Shown here: positions 1 through 6,311 of the stretch, piece by piece
How the letters are laid out: each line of letters begins with the position of its first letter
Position numbering within the stretch: position 1 is the first letter of the stretch
Source: CAZSXS01 sp964611385
Lineage (GTDB): Bacteria; Bacillota; Clostridia; Lachnospirales; CAYPQA01
NCBI GenBank assembly: GCA_964611385.1
Contig: CAZSXS010000117.1
Location: forward strand, 1 to 8,138
Direction: 5' to 3'
Length of the DNA: 8,138 bases
Made by a program: the position numbers and the translations under genes
The notes under the pieces: generated by a model
What the model saw: the letters and a program-made list of their open reading frames with translations, nothing else
Database searches by the model: none
What the model was told of the DNA's origin: nothing

Positions 1-17
1 ATAGAAAGAGAAATACC

Positions 18-120
18 GTGGGGGGAAGGAGATGAAAACTTTTTTCAAACGGCGAAAAAAGTTTTCCTCTCCTTCCCCCCACCCCCCCCATCCTCATCTT
101 TCAAAAAAGCCGGACGCGGG
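18..120 (+). repeat. Hairpin-forming intergenic repeat, copy 1
   Basis: Two 29-base arms at 18-46 and 54-82 are complementary at 28 of 29 positions, around a 7-base loop AAACGGC. The outer part of each arm is a G-run facing a C-run and the inner part is AAAACTTTTTTC facing its complement. A tail at about 99-116 reads TTTCAAAAAAGCCGGAC. The whole unit recurs at 301-416 on the opposite strand, including the loop and the tail, so this is a dispersed repeat and not only a local terminator. I infer an intergenic repeat family of the genome. It could also work as a bidirectional transcription stop. Confidence 0.75.
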
Positions 121-212
121 TGAGCATTATGAGTAGCAAGTTATCTGAGATTTAGCGGCAAAAAAGAGAGTGCTAAGGGAGAAGTACTCTCCTTAAGTTT
201 ATAAAGAAACAA

Positions 213-263
213 AGAAAAAACTCCAAGCTCAGCTTTATGACAAGCTATACTTGGAGTTTTTTT
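213..263. terminator. Bidirectional Rho-independent terminator
   Basis: The stem CTCCAAG (221-227) pairs with CTTGGAG (250-256), and an inner helix AGCTT/AAGCT (231-235 with 242-246) closes the loop. The stem is flanked by six A on the left and seven T on the right, so it can stop transcription from either side. On the minus strand it lies about 170 bases beyond the stop codon of the second HtrA gene. On the plus strand it would end a transcript that enters from left of the window. Confidence 0.8.
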
Positions 264-300
264 GATAATGTCTTCCCTAGTCGTCTTTGTTAACCACGTG

Positions 301-416
301 TCTCTCCACCCCTCCATGTCCGGCTTTTTTGAAAGGTGGAAGGAGGGGGCCTGGGGGAGGGGGGAGGAAAACTTTTTTCGCCGTTTGAAAAAAGTTTTCC
401 TCCCCCCTCCCCCAAG
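301..416 (-). repeat. Hairpin-forming intergenic repeat, copy 2 (inverted)
   Basis: The arms 352-379 and 387-414 are perfectly complementary over 28 bases, with loop GCCGTTT, the reverse complement of the loop in the copy at 18-120. The tail GTCCGGCTTTTTTGAAA (318-334) is the reverse complement of the tail of copy 1. The two copies are therefore about 100-bp repeats facing each other across roughly 180 bases. This one sits directly downstream of the second HtrA gene (stop codon at 431-433), so its hairpin may help to end the htrA transcript. Confidence 0.75.
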
Positions 417-430
417 GTCTTTTCCCTAAC

Positions 431-2035
431 TTAAAACCCTCCGGTGTATTCGGAAAGTTTTACATTGACCTTTAGTTGTGTCTTGCCGTCCCGTATAAGC
501 TTGATTTCTGCTGTTTGACCGACACCGCACTCCTTGATCGCTTCCGTCAGTTGATCAAAGGAAAGAATGCTCTTGTCGTTAAAGCCAACGATGATGTCGG
601 ACTTTTTAATCCCAGCCTTTTCTGCACTCGAACCGGCTACAACAGAGTTGACATAGACGCCAAGTTCCGGCAGATTATAAAATTTGGCCATGTCCGCAGG
701 CACATCATAGCCGCTGATTCCTAAGAAAGGTTTGGAGCCGGTATTCATCAAACTTTCGATAATGGGCTTCGCTACCTTGGAGGTAATGCTGTAGCCCATG
801 CCTTCTACGGTGGACTGAGAAAGTTTGGCTGTATTAATACCGATAACTTCACCCTTTAAGTTCACAAGAGGGCCGCCGCTGTTCCCTGGGTTAATGGCTG
901 CGTCGGTTTGTAATACATCCAGGGTCTTGCCTTCTACCTTGATTTGCTTGTCTTTAGCACTGACAATCCCCATGGTGGCTGTGTTGCCTTCTCCAAGCGC
1001 ATTGCCAATCGCCAAGACAAATTCACCTACCCGTAAATCATCAGACTCACCGAAGGTAGCAAAAACTAAGTTTTCAACCCCAACCTTATGCAGGTCGGTT
1101 TTCAGCACGTAGATTACCGCTAAATCCGTCGTTGTGTCAGAACCCACCAGCTTTGCAGCGATAGGGTCTTTGTTTTCAACGGATATCCGAACAGAGCTAG
1201 CACCTTCAACCACATGGGCATTGGTGGCAATATAGACCTTATCCTCGTCCTCATGGAAGATGATTCCGGAGCCGCTGCCGCTGCCACCGTCTATGGGTAT
1301 ATTAAAGATTTGCTTGCTTTCAACCACACTGGTAATCGCTACGACAGAGGGTTCTACTCTTTCAACAATGTCCGCCAGTGTTGCATCGCCTTTTAGGTAA
1401 GCATCCTTTACAGAAATGTCAATGGAAGAGGAGGCGGAAGAGAAAGCAAAATCCGCACGCCTTGATATTTTATTATCAAATCTGTCAGGCAAAAACTTAT
1501 CAACAAAGGTGTTGAAGGCGGCAAAGCCTAAGCCTACGGAACTCCCCCCCAAGATACTGGCGATACAGCCAATGGCCACAGCCCGCCCGAATTTCCCTTT
1601 TTTCTCTTTATGATGGGGCTCATGTTTAATCGTTTCCCTATAAAAATTTTCGTTTGGTTTCGTTGCAGCGCTATCCATAGAGCTTCCGTCCTGTTCAAAG
1701 CCCATTGAACTTGCCGGATCATGCGTTACTGGGGGCTTTGCTTCTGTGGGGTAGCTACTGGACCAAGACTCTAGCTTTCGTTCGCTCGAGCCTGACTCCG
1801 GGTGAAAGTGACTTGACGTTGGGTCATATTTCGGTTCAGCCGGTCTTGCTTCTGTATCAAAGTGGCTTGACCAAGTATCTAATTTTATTTCTTGGGGCTG
1901 TTCTGCCCCTTCGCTTTGCGCTAAAGCTTCAAAGGGGATATCCTCCGGCCGGATTTCGGCTGCTTTTGACAATTCTTTTGCTTCTTCTTCTCTTATTTTA
2001 TTTTGTTCTTCCTGCCATTTTTCGAAATCATTCAT
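431..2035 (-). CDS. HtrA/DegP-type serine protease with PDZ domain and long repeat-bearing cytoplasmic N-terminus
   Basis: This is a 534-residue trypsin-like serine protease of the HtrA (S1C) family, anchored in the membrane and expected to degrade or handle misfolded proteins at the cell surface. The catalytic triad is visible: His274 in TNAHVV, Asp304 in TTTDLAV and Ser386 in NPGNSGGPL. One membrane segment lies at about 149-174, with the protease outside at about 220-430 and a C-terminal PDZ domain at about 436-530. The first 148 residues are hydrophilic and acidic/Ser-rich. They contain two tandem 36-residue units (51-86 and 87-121) that share KL(D/E)xWSS and TEA(R/K)P motifs. AGGAGGT (2044-2050) lies 8 bases before the ATG and fixes the start. 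The gene begins 29 bases after a paralogous HtrA gene, so the two are probably cotranscribed. The family is secure; the role of the extension is unknown. Confidence 0.93.
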   Translation of the reverse strand: MNDFEKWQEEQNKIREEEAKELSKAAEIRPEDIPFEALAQSEGAEQPQEIKLDTWSSHFDTEARPAEPKYDPTSSHFHPESGSSERKLESWSSSYPTEAKPPVTHDPASSMGFEQDGSSMDSAATKPNENFYRETIKHEPHHKEKKGKFGRAVAIGCIASILGGSSVGLGFAAFNTFVDKFLPDRFDNKISRRADFAFSSASSSIDISVKDAYLKGDATLADIVERVEPSVVAITSVVESKQIFNIPIDGGSGSGSGIIFHEDEDKVYIATNAHVVEGASSVRISVENKDPIAAKLVGSDTTTDLAVIYVLKTDLHKVGVENLVFATFGESDDLRVGEFVLAIGNALGEGNTATMGIVSAKDKQIKVEGKTLDVLQTDAAINPGNSGGPLVNLKGEVIGINTAKLSQSTVEGMGYSITSKVAKPIIESLMNTGSKPFLGISGYDVPADMAKFYNLPELGVYVNSVVAGSSAEKAGIKKSDIIVGFNDKSILSFDQLTEAIKECGVGQTAEIKLIRDGKTQLKVNVKLSEYTGGF

Positions 2036-2043
2036 TTAAAATA

Positions 2044-2050
2044 ACCTCCT
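2044..2050 (-). promoter_or_regulatory. Ribosome binding site of the second HtrA gene
   Basis: AGGAGGT on the minus strand sits 8 bases before the ATG at 2035. It supports separate initiation within the two-gene transcript and shows that the long N-terminal extension really is translated. Confidence 0.75.
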
Positions 2051-2064
2051 CTATGAAAACCTGC

Positions 2065-3279
2065 CTACTGCAAGGCATTTAAGTCCATAATGGTAGCCGA
2101 GAGCTCCAGTTCAAGGCCGTTTCTGCTTACCTTTAAGGTGATATCCTGCCCGACCTTCAGCTTTGAAATTTCAGTCGTAATATCTGTGCTTGTGCTGATC
2201 TTAGCACCGTTAAATTCGAAAATAATGTCGCCAACCTTGACACCTGCCAGCTGTGCACTACTCTTGGGCTCCACCGCTACGATATAGACACCGGTTGCAG
2301 ACAAGCCATACCAGTTCATGATTTCCTTTGAAACGGTAACACCATTGATTCCAAAGAAAGGCCTTGGAATATATCCGTTTGTAATTAGCTCCTCAATAAT
2401 CAGCTTGGCTTCGTTAATGGGGATACTATAACCCATGCCCTCCACCCCTGATTCATAAAGCTTTGCGGTGTTGATGCCGATGACCTCACCCTTCGCATTG
2501 ACCAGAGCACCGCCACTGTTACCGGGATTGATGGCTGCGTCTGTTTGGATCACGGAAAGAGAAGTACCATCAATGTCGATGTGCTTGTTCTTTGCACTGA
2601 CGATTCCGCTTGTGGCGGTTTTTCCTTCACCTAGGGCGTTTCCGATGGCCACTACGCAATCTCCCACTTTCAGTAGCTCGGAGTCACCCAGTCTCGAAAT
2701 CTTGTACTGAATACCAGCGTTTTTCAAATCCTCCTTCAAAACGGAAAGCACGGCCAAATCGGAGTTGGAATCCGTACCGACAGTTTTGGCTGTCACCTGG
2801 ACGGTGTCGTCAACGGAGATTTTAACTTCACTGGCTCCGCTTACAACGTGATTGTTGGTGGCGATGTAAATTTTGTTTTCATCCTCATGGATAATGAATC
2901 CGCTGCCGGCCGACTTTTGATTGTACACCTGGTTAAAATAATTTCTGGCCTGGGTAAGCACGTTAATACTAACGACAGCATCGGCGGCACTTTCTACGAT
3001 TTGGGAAACGCCTTCAGCCCCAGTACCTGAATACGCTAAGCGGTTCACGTACGAAATCTCGTCGCTGTAATTCTGAGATGGCTGTATTTCCTGGCTAGTC
3101 GGATTCGTTTCAGCCAAGTAGGCTTGAGCTCCGTTGGTTGAATCAACCTCAGCCACATACGTTTGTTTCCCACTGTCACGATTGCCCAGCCCGTAGCCCA
3201 GTCCAAAGCCGAAGCTACCCACAGCAACCGTAAGCACTACTGTAAACGCCACAAATGTTAAGTTTAACTTTTGTTTCAT
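2065..3279 (-). CDS. HtrA/DegP-type serine protease with PDZ domain
   Basis: This is a 404-residue HtrA-family serine protease with the usual layout for Gram-positive members. It has a short cytoplasmic start, one membrane anchor at about residues 9-31, a linker to about 90, a trypsin-like domain at about 95-300 and a PDZ domain at about 307-395. The triad is His144 (TNNHVV), Asp174 (SNSDLAV) and Ser255 (NPGNSGGAL). The reading frame stays open upstream to 3414, but the ATG at 3279 is chosen because AGGAGGG (3286-3292) lies 6 bases before it and the membrane anchor then follows at once. It is clearly a paralogue of the next gene: both share ATNxHVV, the NALGEG stretch, QTDAAINPGNSGG and the PDZ. 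They probably arose by tandem duplication. Its role is inferred as envelope protein quality control. I saw no convincing promoter in 3280-3480. Confidence 0.93.
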   Translation of the reverse strand: MKQKLNLTFVAFTVVLTVAVGSFGFGLGYGLGNRDSGKQTYVAEVDSTNGAQAYLAETNPTSQEIQPSQNYSDEISYVNRLAYSGTGAEGVSQIVESAADAVVSINVLTQARNYFNQVYNQKSAGSGFIIHEDENKIYIATNNHVVSGASEVKISVDDTVQVTAKTVGTDSNSDLAVLSVLKEDLKNAGIQYKISRLGDSELLKVGDCVVAIGNALGEGKTATSGIVSAKNKHIDIDGTSLSVIQTDAAINPGNSGGALVNAKGEVIGINTAKLYESGVEGMGYSIPINEAKLIIEELITNGYIPRPFFGINGVTVSKEIMNWYGLSATGVYIVAVEPKSSAQLAGVKVGDIIFEFNGAKISTSTDITTEISKLKVGQDITLKVSRNGLELELSATIMDLNALQ

Positions 3280-3285
3280 AAAATT

Positions 3286-3292
3286 CCCTCCT
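3286..3292 (-). promoter_or_regulatory. Ribosome binding site that decides the first HtrA start
   Basis: AGGAGGG on the minus strand, 6 bases before the ATG at 3279. It favours this start over the longer open frame that begins at 3414, whose extra 45 residues have no such site. Confidence 0.75.
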
Positions 3293-3481
3293 ATTATAAA
3301 TGTAATGATGTCCACAACTTTTTTTACAATACCAAGCAAAAAATGTTTGGTGGTTCCTTCGACGGTTTCTCTATCGCATATCACGTTGGTTACTATGTTG
3401 CTTACCTTGTTCAATAGTCTATAGTAAACATTTGAAGAAATTATGTACGAAGTGTAAACAATGAAAGAAATTTAGATAAAC

Positions 3482-3555
3482 AAAAAACACCGACCTAACC
3501 TAATAGCGTCTTACATTTTATATGCAGACGTGTATGGGTTGGGTCGGCGTTTTTT
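3482..3555. terminator. Long bidirectional terminator downstream of spoIVA
   Basis: The outer arms ACCGACCTAACC (about 3489-3500) and GGTTGGGTCGGCG (about 3537-3549) pair with a few mismatches or wobbles. An inner helix CGTCT/AGACG continues the stem. An A-run lies on the left and a T-run on the right, so a U-tract follows the hairpin on both strands. On the minus strand it follows the spoIVA stop codon by about 15 bases, isolating spoIVA from the htrA pair. Confidence 0.8.
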
Positions 3556-3569
3556 ATGCCTTGCTTAGA

Positions 3570-5042
3570 CTATAGAATAATACAAATCAAGCCTCCACTG
3601 CCCTCATTGATGATTCTTTGGAGGGTTTCTTGCAACTTCATTTGGGCATCCTCGGGCATACGGAACAGCTTAGACTGCAAGCCGTCTTTGACCAGATCGG
3701 CCATAGACTTGCCAAACATGTTCAGCTCCCAAATTTTGCCGGGCTCCTTCTGCATTTCACCGCTCAAGTAGCTAATCAGCTCATCACTTTGCTTTTCTGT
3801 GCCCACAATGGGGGAAATTTCGGTTTCAATGTCCGCCCTGATTAAATGAATACTGGGGGCTGTGGCTCTGACCTTAACGCCATACTTAGAGCCATGTTTA
3901 ACCAACAGGGGTTCATCCAGCTTCATTTCTTCCAGGGCCGGGGTGACAATGCCGTAGCCTTTACGCTTGACATCCTCCAGAGCATAGCGAACCTTGTCAT
4001 ACTCCCGCTTTGCCTCTGCCAGAACCTTGATGGTAGAGATCAGCTGGTACTCACCGGCAATTTCCATGCCGGTGGTTTCGCTCAAGACTTTATAGAAAAG
4101 CTCATCGTCTATGGACACTTCTATGCTTGCGCAGCCTAAGCCAAGCAGGATCTTGTCTATGTATGCTTTCTTGACAAATTCATTTTCTTCCATGGCCATA
4201 ACGCTGTCTTTGATTTCTCGCAGCTTGTTTACGTTGTTCAGTACCGCTCTCACAGTTTTGATGATGTTGGACTTCAGCCAGTGGTTGAGAGACAGGGTTT
4301 CGATCCATTTTGGGAAATTAATCTTGATTTCCTTGATGGGGAATTCGTACAAGACCCTTTCCAGAATGTGATTGATGTCATCAGCCTTCAACTGGGAGCA
4401 ATTGACGGGGAGGACCTGCACCTTGTATTTATCTGCAAGCTCGCTGCGTAGCTGATCCGTATCAGGAGAATAAGGCTTCGTGGTATTTAAGAGCACGATA
4501 AAGGGCTTATTCAGCGCTTTTAGCTCGGCGATCACTCTTTCCTCGGCTTCCAGGTAATTTTCTCTTGCAATATCGGTAATGGAGCCATCAGTCGTTACAA
4601 CGATGCCAATGGTGGAATGGTCGGTAATGACCTTCTTTGTACCCATTTCGGCAGCCTCGGTAAAGGGAATCCGTTCGTCCGACCAGGGAGTTGACAGCAT
4701 TCTTGGCTCGTCGCCGTCCATATGGCCCGACACGCCCTTGACCAGGTAGCCTACGCAATCAATCATACGAACCTTAAAGCTGATTTCGTCCAGATTTATG
4801 CTGACGGCCTCTGCCGGGATAAACTTCGGCTCGGTGGTCATGATGGTTTTTCCGGCGGCGCTTTGGGGTAGCTCATCTTTGGTTCGCTCCCGCACATAGC
4901 CATCAATATTGGGCAGCACCAGCAGATCCATAAAGCGCTTTATAAAGGTAGATTTCCCTGTTCGAACCGGTCCTACGACACCGATGTAAATATCTCCTTT
5001 GGTTCTCTCTGCTATATCATGATATAAGTCAAAATTCTCCAT
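3570..5042 (-). CDS. spoIVA: Stage IV sporulation protein A, coat morphogenetic ATPase
   Basis: SpoIVA is the ATP-hydrolysing protein that polymerises on the outer forespore membrane in the mother cell. It forms the platform on which the spore coat assembles and is also needed for cortex formation. The 490-residue product matches the usual length of about 492. A Walker A motif GPVRTGKS is at residues 24-31, a TIMTTEP segment at 66-72 holds the paired threonines of the family, and the Walker B-like MIDCVGY is at 93-99 (Asp95). The hydrophobic C-terminus GGLICIIL is typical and lies in the part needed for membrane localisation. GGAGGT (5047-5052) precedes the ATG by 4 bases. It lies 20 bases after the small membrane protein gene, so the two probably share a transcript, which by analogy with Bacillus subtilis would be under mother-cell sigma E. 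The identification is secure. Confidence 0.97.
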   Translation of the reverse strand: MENFDLYHDIAERTKGDIYIGVVGPVRTGKSTFIKRFMDLLVLPNIDGYVRERTKDELPQSAAGKTIMTTEPKFIPAEAVSINLDEISFKVRMIDCVGYLVKGVSGHMDGDEPRMLSTPWSDERIPFTEAAEMGTKKVITDHSTIGIVVTTDGSITDIARENYLEAEERVIAELKALNKPFIVLLNTTKPYSPDTDQLRSELADKYKVQVLPVNCSQLKADDINHILERVLYEFPIKEIKINFPKWIETLSLNHWLKSNIIKTVRAVLNNVNKLREIKDSVMAMEENEFVKKAYIDKILLGLGCASIEVSIDDELFYKVLSETTGMEIAGEYQLISTIKVLAEAKREYDKVRYALEDVKRKGYGIVTPALEEMKLDEPLLVKHGSKYGVKVRATAPSIHLIRADIETEISPIVGTEKQSDELISYLSGEMQKEPGKIWELNMFGKSMADLVKDGLQSKLFRMPEDAQMKLQETLQRIINEGSGGLICIIL

Positions 5043-5062
5043 ATTTACCTCCGTTTGCTTTT

Positions 5063-5461
5063 CTACTTTTTAAAATTAATGCCAATAACGCCGCCAAGAC
5101 CGCCGCCGGACAGAGCCAATACAATTAATACAACTGTCCGTGAGTCAAAGGTAAAGGCTCTGTTGATAAAATAACCGATGGCAATGAGGATAATCACGTA
5201 CATAAGCCCTGCCAGAATTCCCCAAAGCCAACCTAACTTTGTTGCCCCCCGAGAAGCATCAAAGCCTGCCACGATAACCGAGAGTAAACTCGTTACGGTT
5301 ACGACCAGCGGGATATGTGCCTCTGTTACGGAAGAATATGTAATTAAGATTGCATAGCCTATGAAGATGATACAGGTAATGGCATAGGCGACCATGACGC
5401 CGGAGAACAAGGCCAAGAACTGGCTTTTATTCTCTTGAGTAGGATAGCTTGCGGTTTTCAT
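5063..5461 (-). CDS. Small four-helix membrane protein, TIGR04086-like
   Basis: A 132-residue integral membrane protein with four predicted helices at about 15-41, 50-68, 76-100 and 108-128. A small soluble N-terminus precedes them, and the last helix is glycine-rich and ends in a short basic tail (NFKK). The size, the helix pattern, the conserved-looking GFDASRGATKLGWLWG loop and the glycine-rich final helix resemble the TIGR04086 (YrzE-like) family of clostridial membrane proteins, whose function is not known. The frame is open up to 5533, but the ATG at 5461 is preferred because GGGAGG (5471-5476) precedes it by 9 bases. Its position just before spoIVA suggests expression during sporulation; that is inference. 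The family call rests on recognition by eye. Confidence 0.8.
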   Translation of the reverse strand: MKTASYPTQENKSQFLALFSGVMVAYAITCIIFIGYAILITYSSVTEAHIPLVVTVTSLLSVIVAGFDASRGATKLGWLWGILAGLMYVIILIAIGYFINRAFTFDSRTVVLIVLALSGGGLGGVIGINFKK

Positions 5462-5470
5462 TTCCTTTAA

Positions 5471-5477
5471 CCTCCCT
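5471..5477 (-). promoter_or_regulatory. Ribosome binding site that decides the membrane protein start
   Basis: AGGGAGG on the minus strand, 9 bases before the ATG at 5461. No comparable site precedes the more upstream start at 5533, and the extra 24 residues from that start would not add a recognisable segment. Confidence 0.65.
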
Positions 5478-5493
5478 AATTTTACCTTCATAT

Positions 5494-5522
5494 ATTTTAC
5501 TGGGATACTGTTGAAAATATGA
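5494..5522 (-). promoter_or_regulatory. Possible sigma E-type promoter
   Basis: On the minus strand TCATATT (5516-5522) fits the KMATATT form of a sigma E -35 box. It is followed after 14 bases by AGTAAAAT (5494-5501), a partial match to the -10 box CATACAAT. The position suits transcription of the membrane protein gene and spoIVA. The -10 match is imperfect, so this is a candidate only, supported mainly by the known sigma E control of spoIVA in Bacillus. Confidence 0.3.
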
Positions 5523-5533
5523 ATAAAAACCAA

Positions 5534-5764
5534 GGAGCTTGTTGAATTATTTGACTGGGGAGATCAGCACGAAGCTTGTATCCTCAAAACAACGGCTTAC
5601 AAAAATCGTGAAAGATTTCCCTGTCTTTTTCACTGGTAAAACGATAAAGTATGGCCAGGCAAACACGAGACCGGAAGGAGCGCTGTGCTTATTGCAAAAA
5701 GCATATACTTCACCCCCGGAATGCGTATACGCCTCCCCCCTTTTTTATTATTTTTCGAACTACC
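5534..5764. other. Intergenic stretch between divergent units
   Basis: No convincing gene is present. A 66-codon plus-strand frame (5651-5851) has several cysteines but no ribosome binding site, and it runs over the promoter-like sequence at 5765-5773. A 10-base palindrome GCGTATACGC lies at 5723-5732 beside a C-run and a T-rich tract. It could be an operator for the plus-strand transcript that follows, but nothing else supports that. Confidence 0.4.
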
Positions 5765-5773
5765 TGCTATAAT
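5765..5773 (+). promoter_or_regulatory. Extended -10 promoter for the RNA locus
   Basis: TGCTATAAT is a perfect extended -10 element (TGnTATAAT). The -35 region at 17-base spacing is TTATTA, a weak match to TTGACA, which is common when the TG extension is present. Transcription would start near 5780, at the head of the structured region that ends in the terminator at 6071-6112. Confidence 0.5.
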
Positions 5774-5850
5774 TTGTATTGCAAGAAGGCGTGTCCGTAT
5801 CGCCGGCGCAGTAATGAGATGATAACAGAAGCGGTTGACAGAGCCTGTTA

Positions 5851-5886
5851 GCTAGTCTATTGGCTAGTCTGTTGACTAGGTTATTG
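5851..5886 (+). repeat. Three tandem 12-bp units
   Basis: Three adjacent units read GCTAGTCTATTG, GCTAGTCTGTTG and ACTAGGTTATTG. The first two differ at one position and the third is more diverged. CTAGTC in unit 2 can also pair with GACTAG at the unit 2/3 boundary, giving a 6-bp hairpin with a TGTT loop (5864-5879). The array lies inside the putative RNA and its first unit overlaps one strand of the 9-bp long-range helix. Confidence 0.6.
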
Positions 5887-6070
5887 TAAAGTTACTGTTT
5901 ATGGACATGAGATAATGCAAATACGAATTTACCGCTAACAGGACATGTCCGGCGGGAAAGTCGAAACCATATCCAATTGAGTATGAGCGTTCAAACGGTC
6001 ATACAGCGCTTATGGCGCCGGGGATCCGGCAAAGCAGTACAAAAGCTATAAGCAGATTATACTGAAAGCT

Positions 6071-6112
6071 AAAAGCATTTGGGTGTTCTTTTCATGCCCA
6101 AGTGCTTTTTTT
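6071..6112 (+). terminator. Strong Rho-independent terminator
   Basis: GCATTTGGG (6075-6083) pairs with CCCAAGTGC (6097-6105) over nine positions with one G-U pair. The stem can be extended by the flanking A-run against the T-run of seven (6106-6112). It marks the 3' end of the putative structured RNA; no protein frame ends near it. Confidence 0.88.
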
Positions 6113-6311
6113 GTTGTGTTGATTTTCTATTTCTGATTGGTAATGGATTCCCCATATATACTACAAACGGGCATTAATATTACAGCACGTACCAAGTAAC
6201 ATGGTATCCAAGTCCAAGCCTCAGAAGGGACACCGCCCTACACTAGTGCTGGCCGCAAGCCGTTTCGGGCGGTATCCCTTCTGAGGCTTTCATCGGATCG
6301 CTTTGTGAAAT
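6113..6311. other. Intergenic stretch with a long hairpin
   Basis: No gene is visible. It contains the strong hairpin at 6216-6289, listed separately, and a small 5-bp inverted repeat TACCA/TGGTA at about 6190-6206. No ribosome binding site precedes the TTG that opens the following reading frame. Confidence 0.5.
6216..6289. repeat. Near-perfect 23-bp inverted repeat (large hairpin)
   Basis: The arms 6216-6238 and 6267-6289 are complementary at 22 of 23 positions; the only exception is C6231 against A6274. The 28-base loop contains the palindrome CACTAGTG and a small GGC/GCC hairpin. No T-run follows on either strand, so it is not a standard terminator. It stands between the RNA terminator and a reading frame that seems to have lost its start. 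A palindromic mobile-element end or an intergenic repeat unit are the obvious options, and neither is shown. Confidence 0.7.

Larger units (their letters stand above)
5780..6112 (+). ncRNA. Putative free-standing structured RNA of about 330 nt
   Basis: The span starts just after an extended -10 box, ends in a strong terminator and holds no plausible ORF. Several helices can be drawn. CCTGTTAGC (5844-5852) pairs exactly with GCTAACAGG (5934-5942) across 81 bases. GGACATG (5903-5909) can pair with CATGTCC (5944-5950). GTATGA-G-CGT / ACG-G-TCATAC forms a hairpin at 5981-6004 with a TCAA loop. GCCGG/CCGGC (6017-6030) encloses GGAT. The purine-rich joiners GGGAAAG (5954-5960) and CGAAACC (5962-5968) look like conserved unpaired elements. 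I cannot match it to the common riboswitch cores, T-box, RNase P, SRP RNA or tmRNA. The raiA RNA, which is abundant in Clostridia and often stands alone, is a reasonable guess, but I cannot verify its consensus from memory. That this is an RNA gene is likely; which family is open. Confidence 0.5.

Noticed and set aside
1705..2082. A 125-codon hydrophobic plus-strand frame opposite the second HtrA
   Set aside because: It lies entirely antisense to a well-supported gene, and its Leu/Phe-rich second half is the complement of the Glu/Lys-rich codons there.
3293..3298. TATAAT on the minus strand as the promoter of the htrA pair
   Set aside because: It lies directly beside the ribosome binding site, so transcription would start within or after that site, and no -35 box is found at the right distance.
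3280..3414. Upstream extension of the first HtrA by 45 residues
   Set aside because: It has no ribosome binding site, would place two hydrophobic stretches before the protease, and the ATG at 3279 has a strong site at the right distance.
5687..5822. A GTG-started frame following GGAAGGAG at about 5675-5682
   Set aside because: The short spacer is plausible, but the roughly 45-residue product has no recognisable feature and the frame crosses the promoter-like sequence, so chance is more likely.
5651..5851. A 66-codon plus-strand frame with CAYCKKH and CYNLYCKKAC, like a small zinc protein
   Set aside because: No ribosome binding site precedes the ATG. The frame runs across the extended -10 box and into the structured RNA, the second half is arginine-rich without a clear pattern, and the cysteine spacing fits no family I recognise.
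5851..5886. Short CRISPR-like repeat array
   Set aside because: The units are 12 bases, directly adjacent with no spacers, and only three in number.
5780..6112. Riboswitch controlling the downstream DGHHK gene
   Set aside because: The strong terminator is followed by 200 bases with another hairpin before the frame begins. No anti-terminator pairing with the terminator arm was evident and no known aptamer core was recognised, so a stand-alone RNA fits better.
6216..6289. Integron attC site
   Set aside because: The outer ends lack the RYYYAAC and GTTRRRY core sites and the arms are almost perfectly matched, without the unpaired bases typical of attC.
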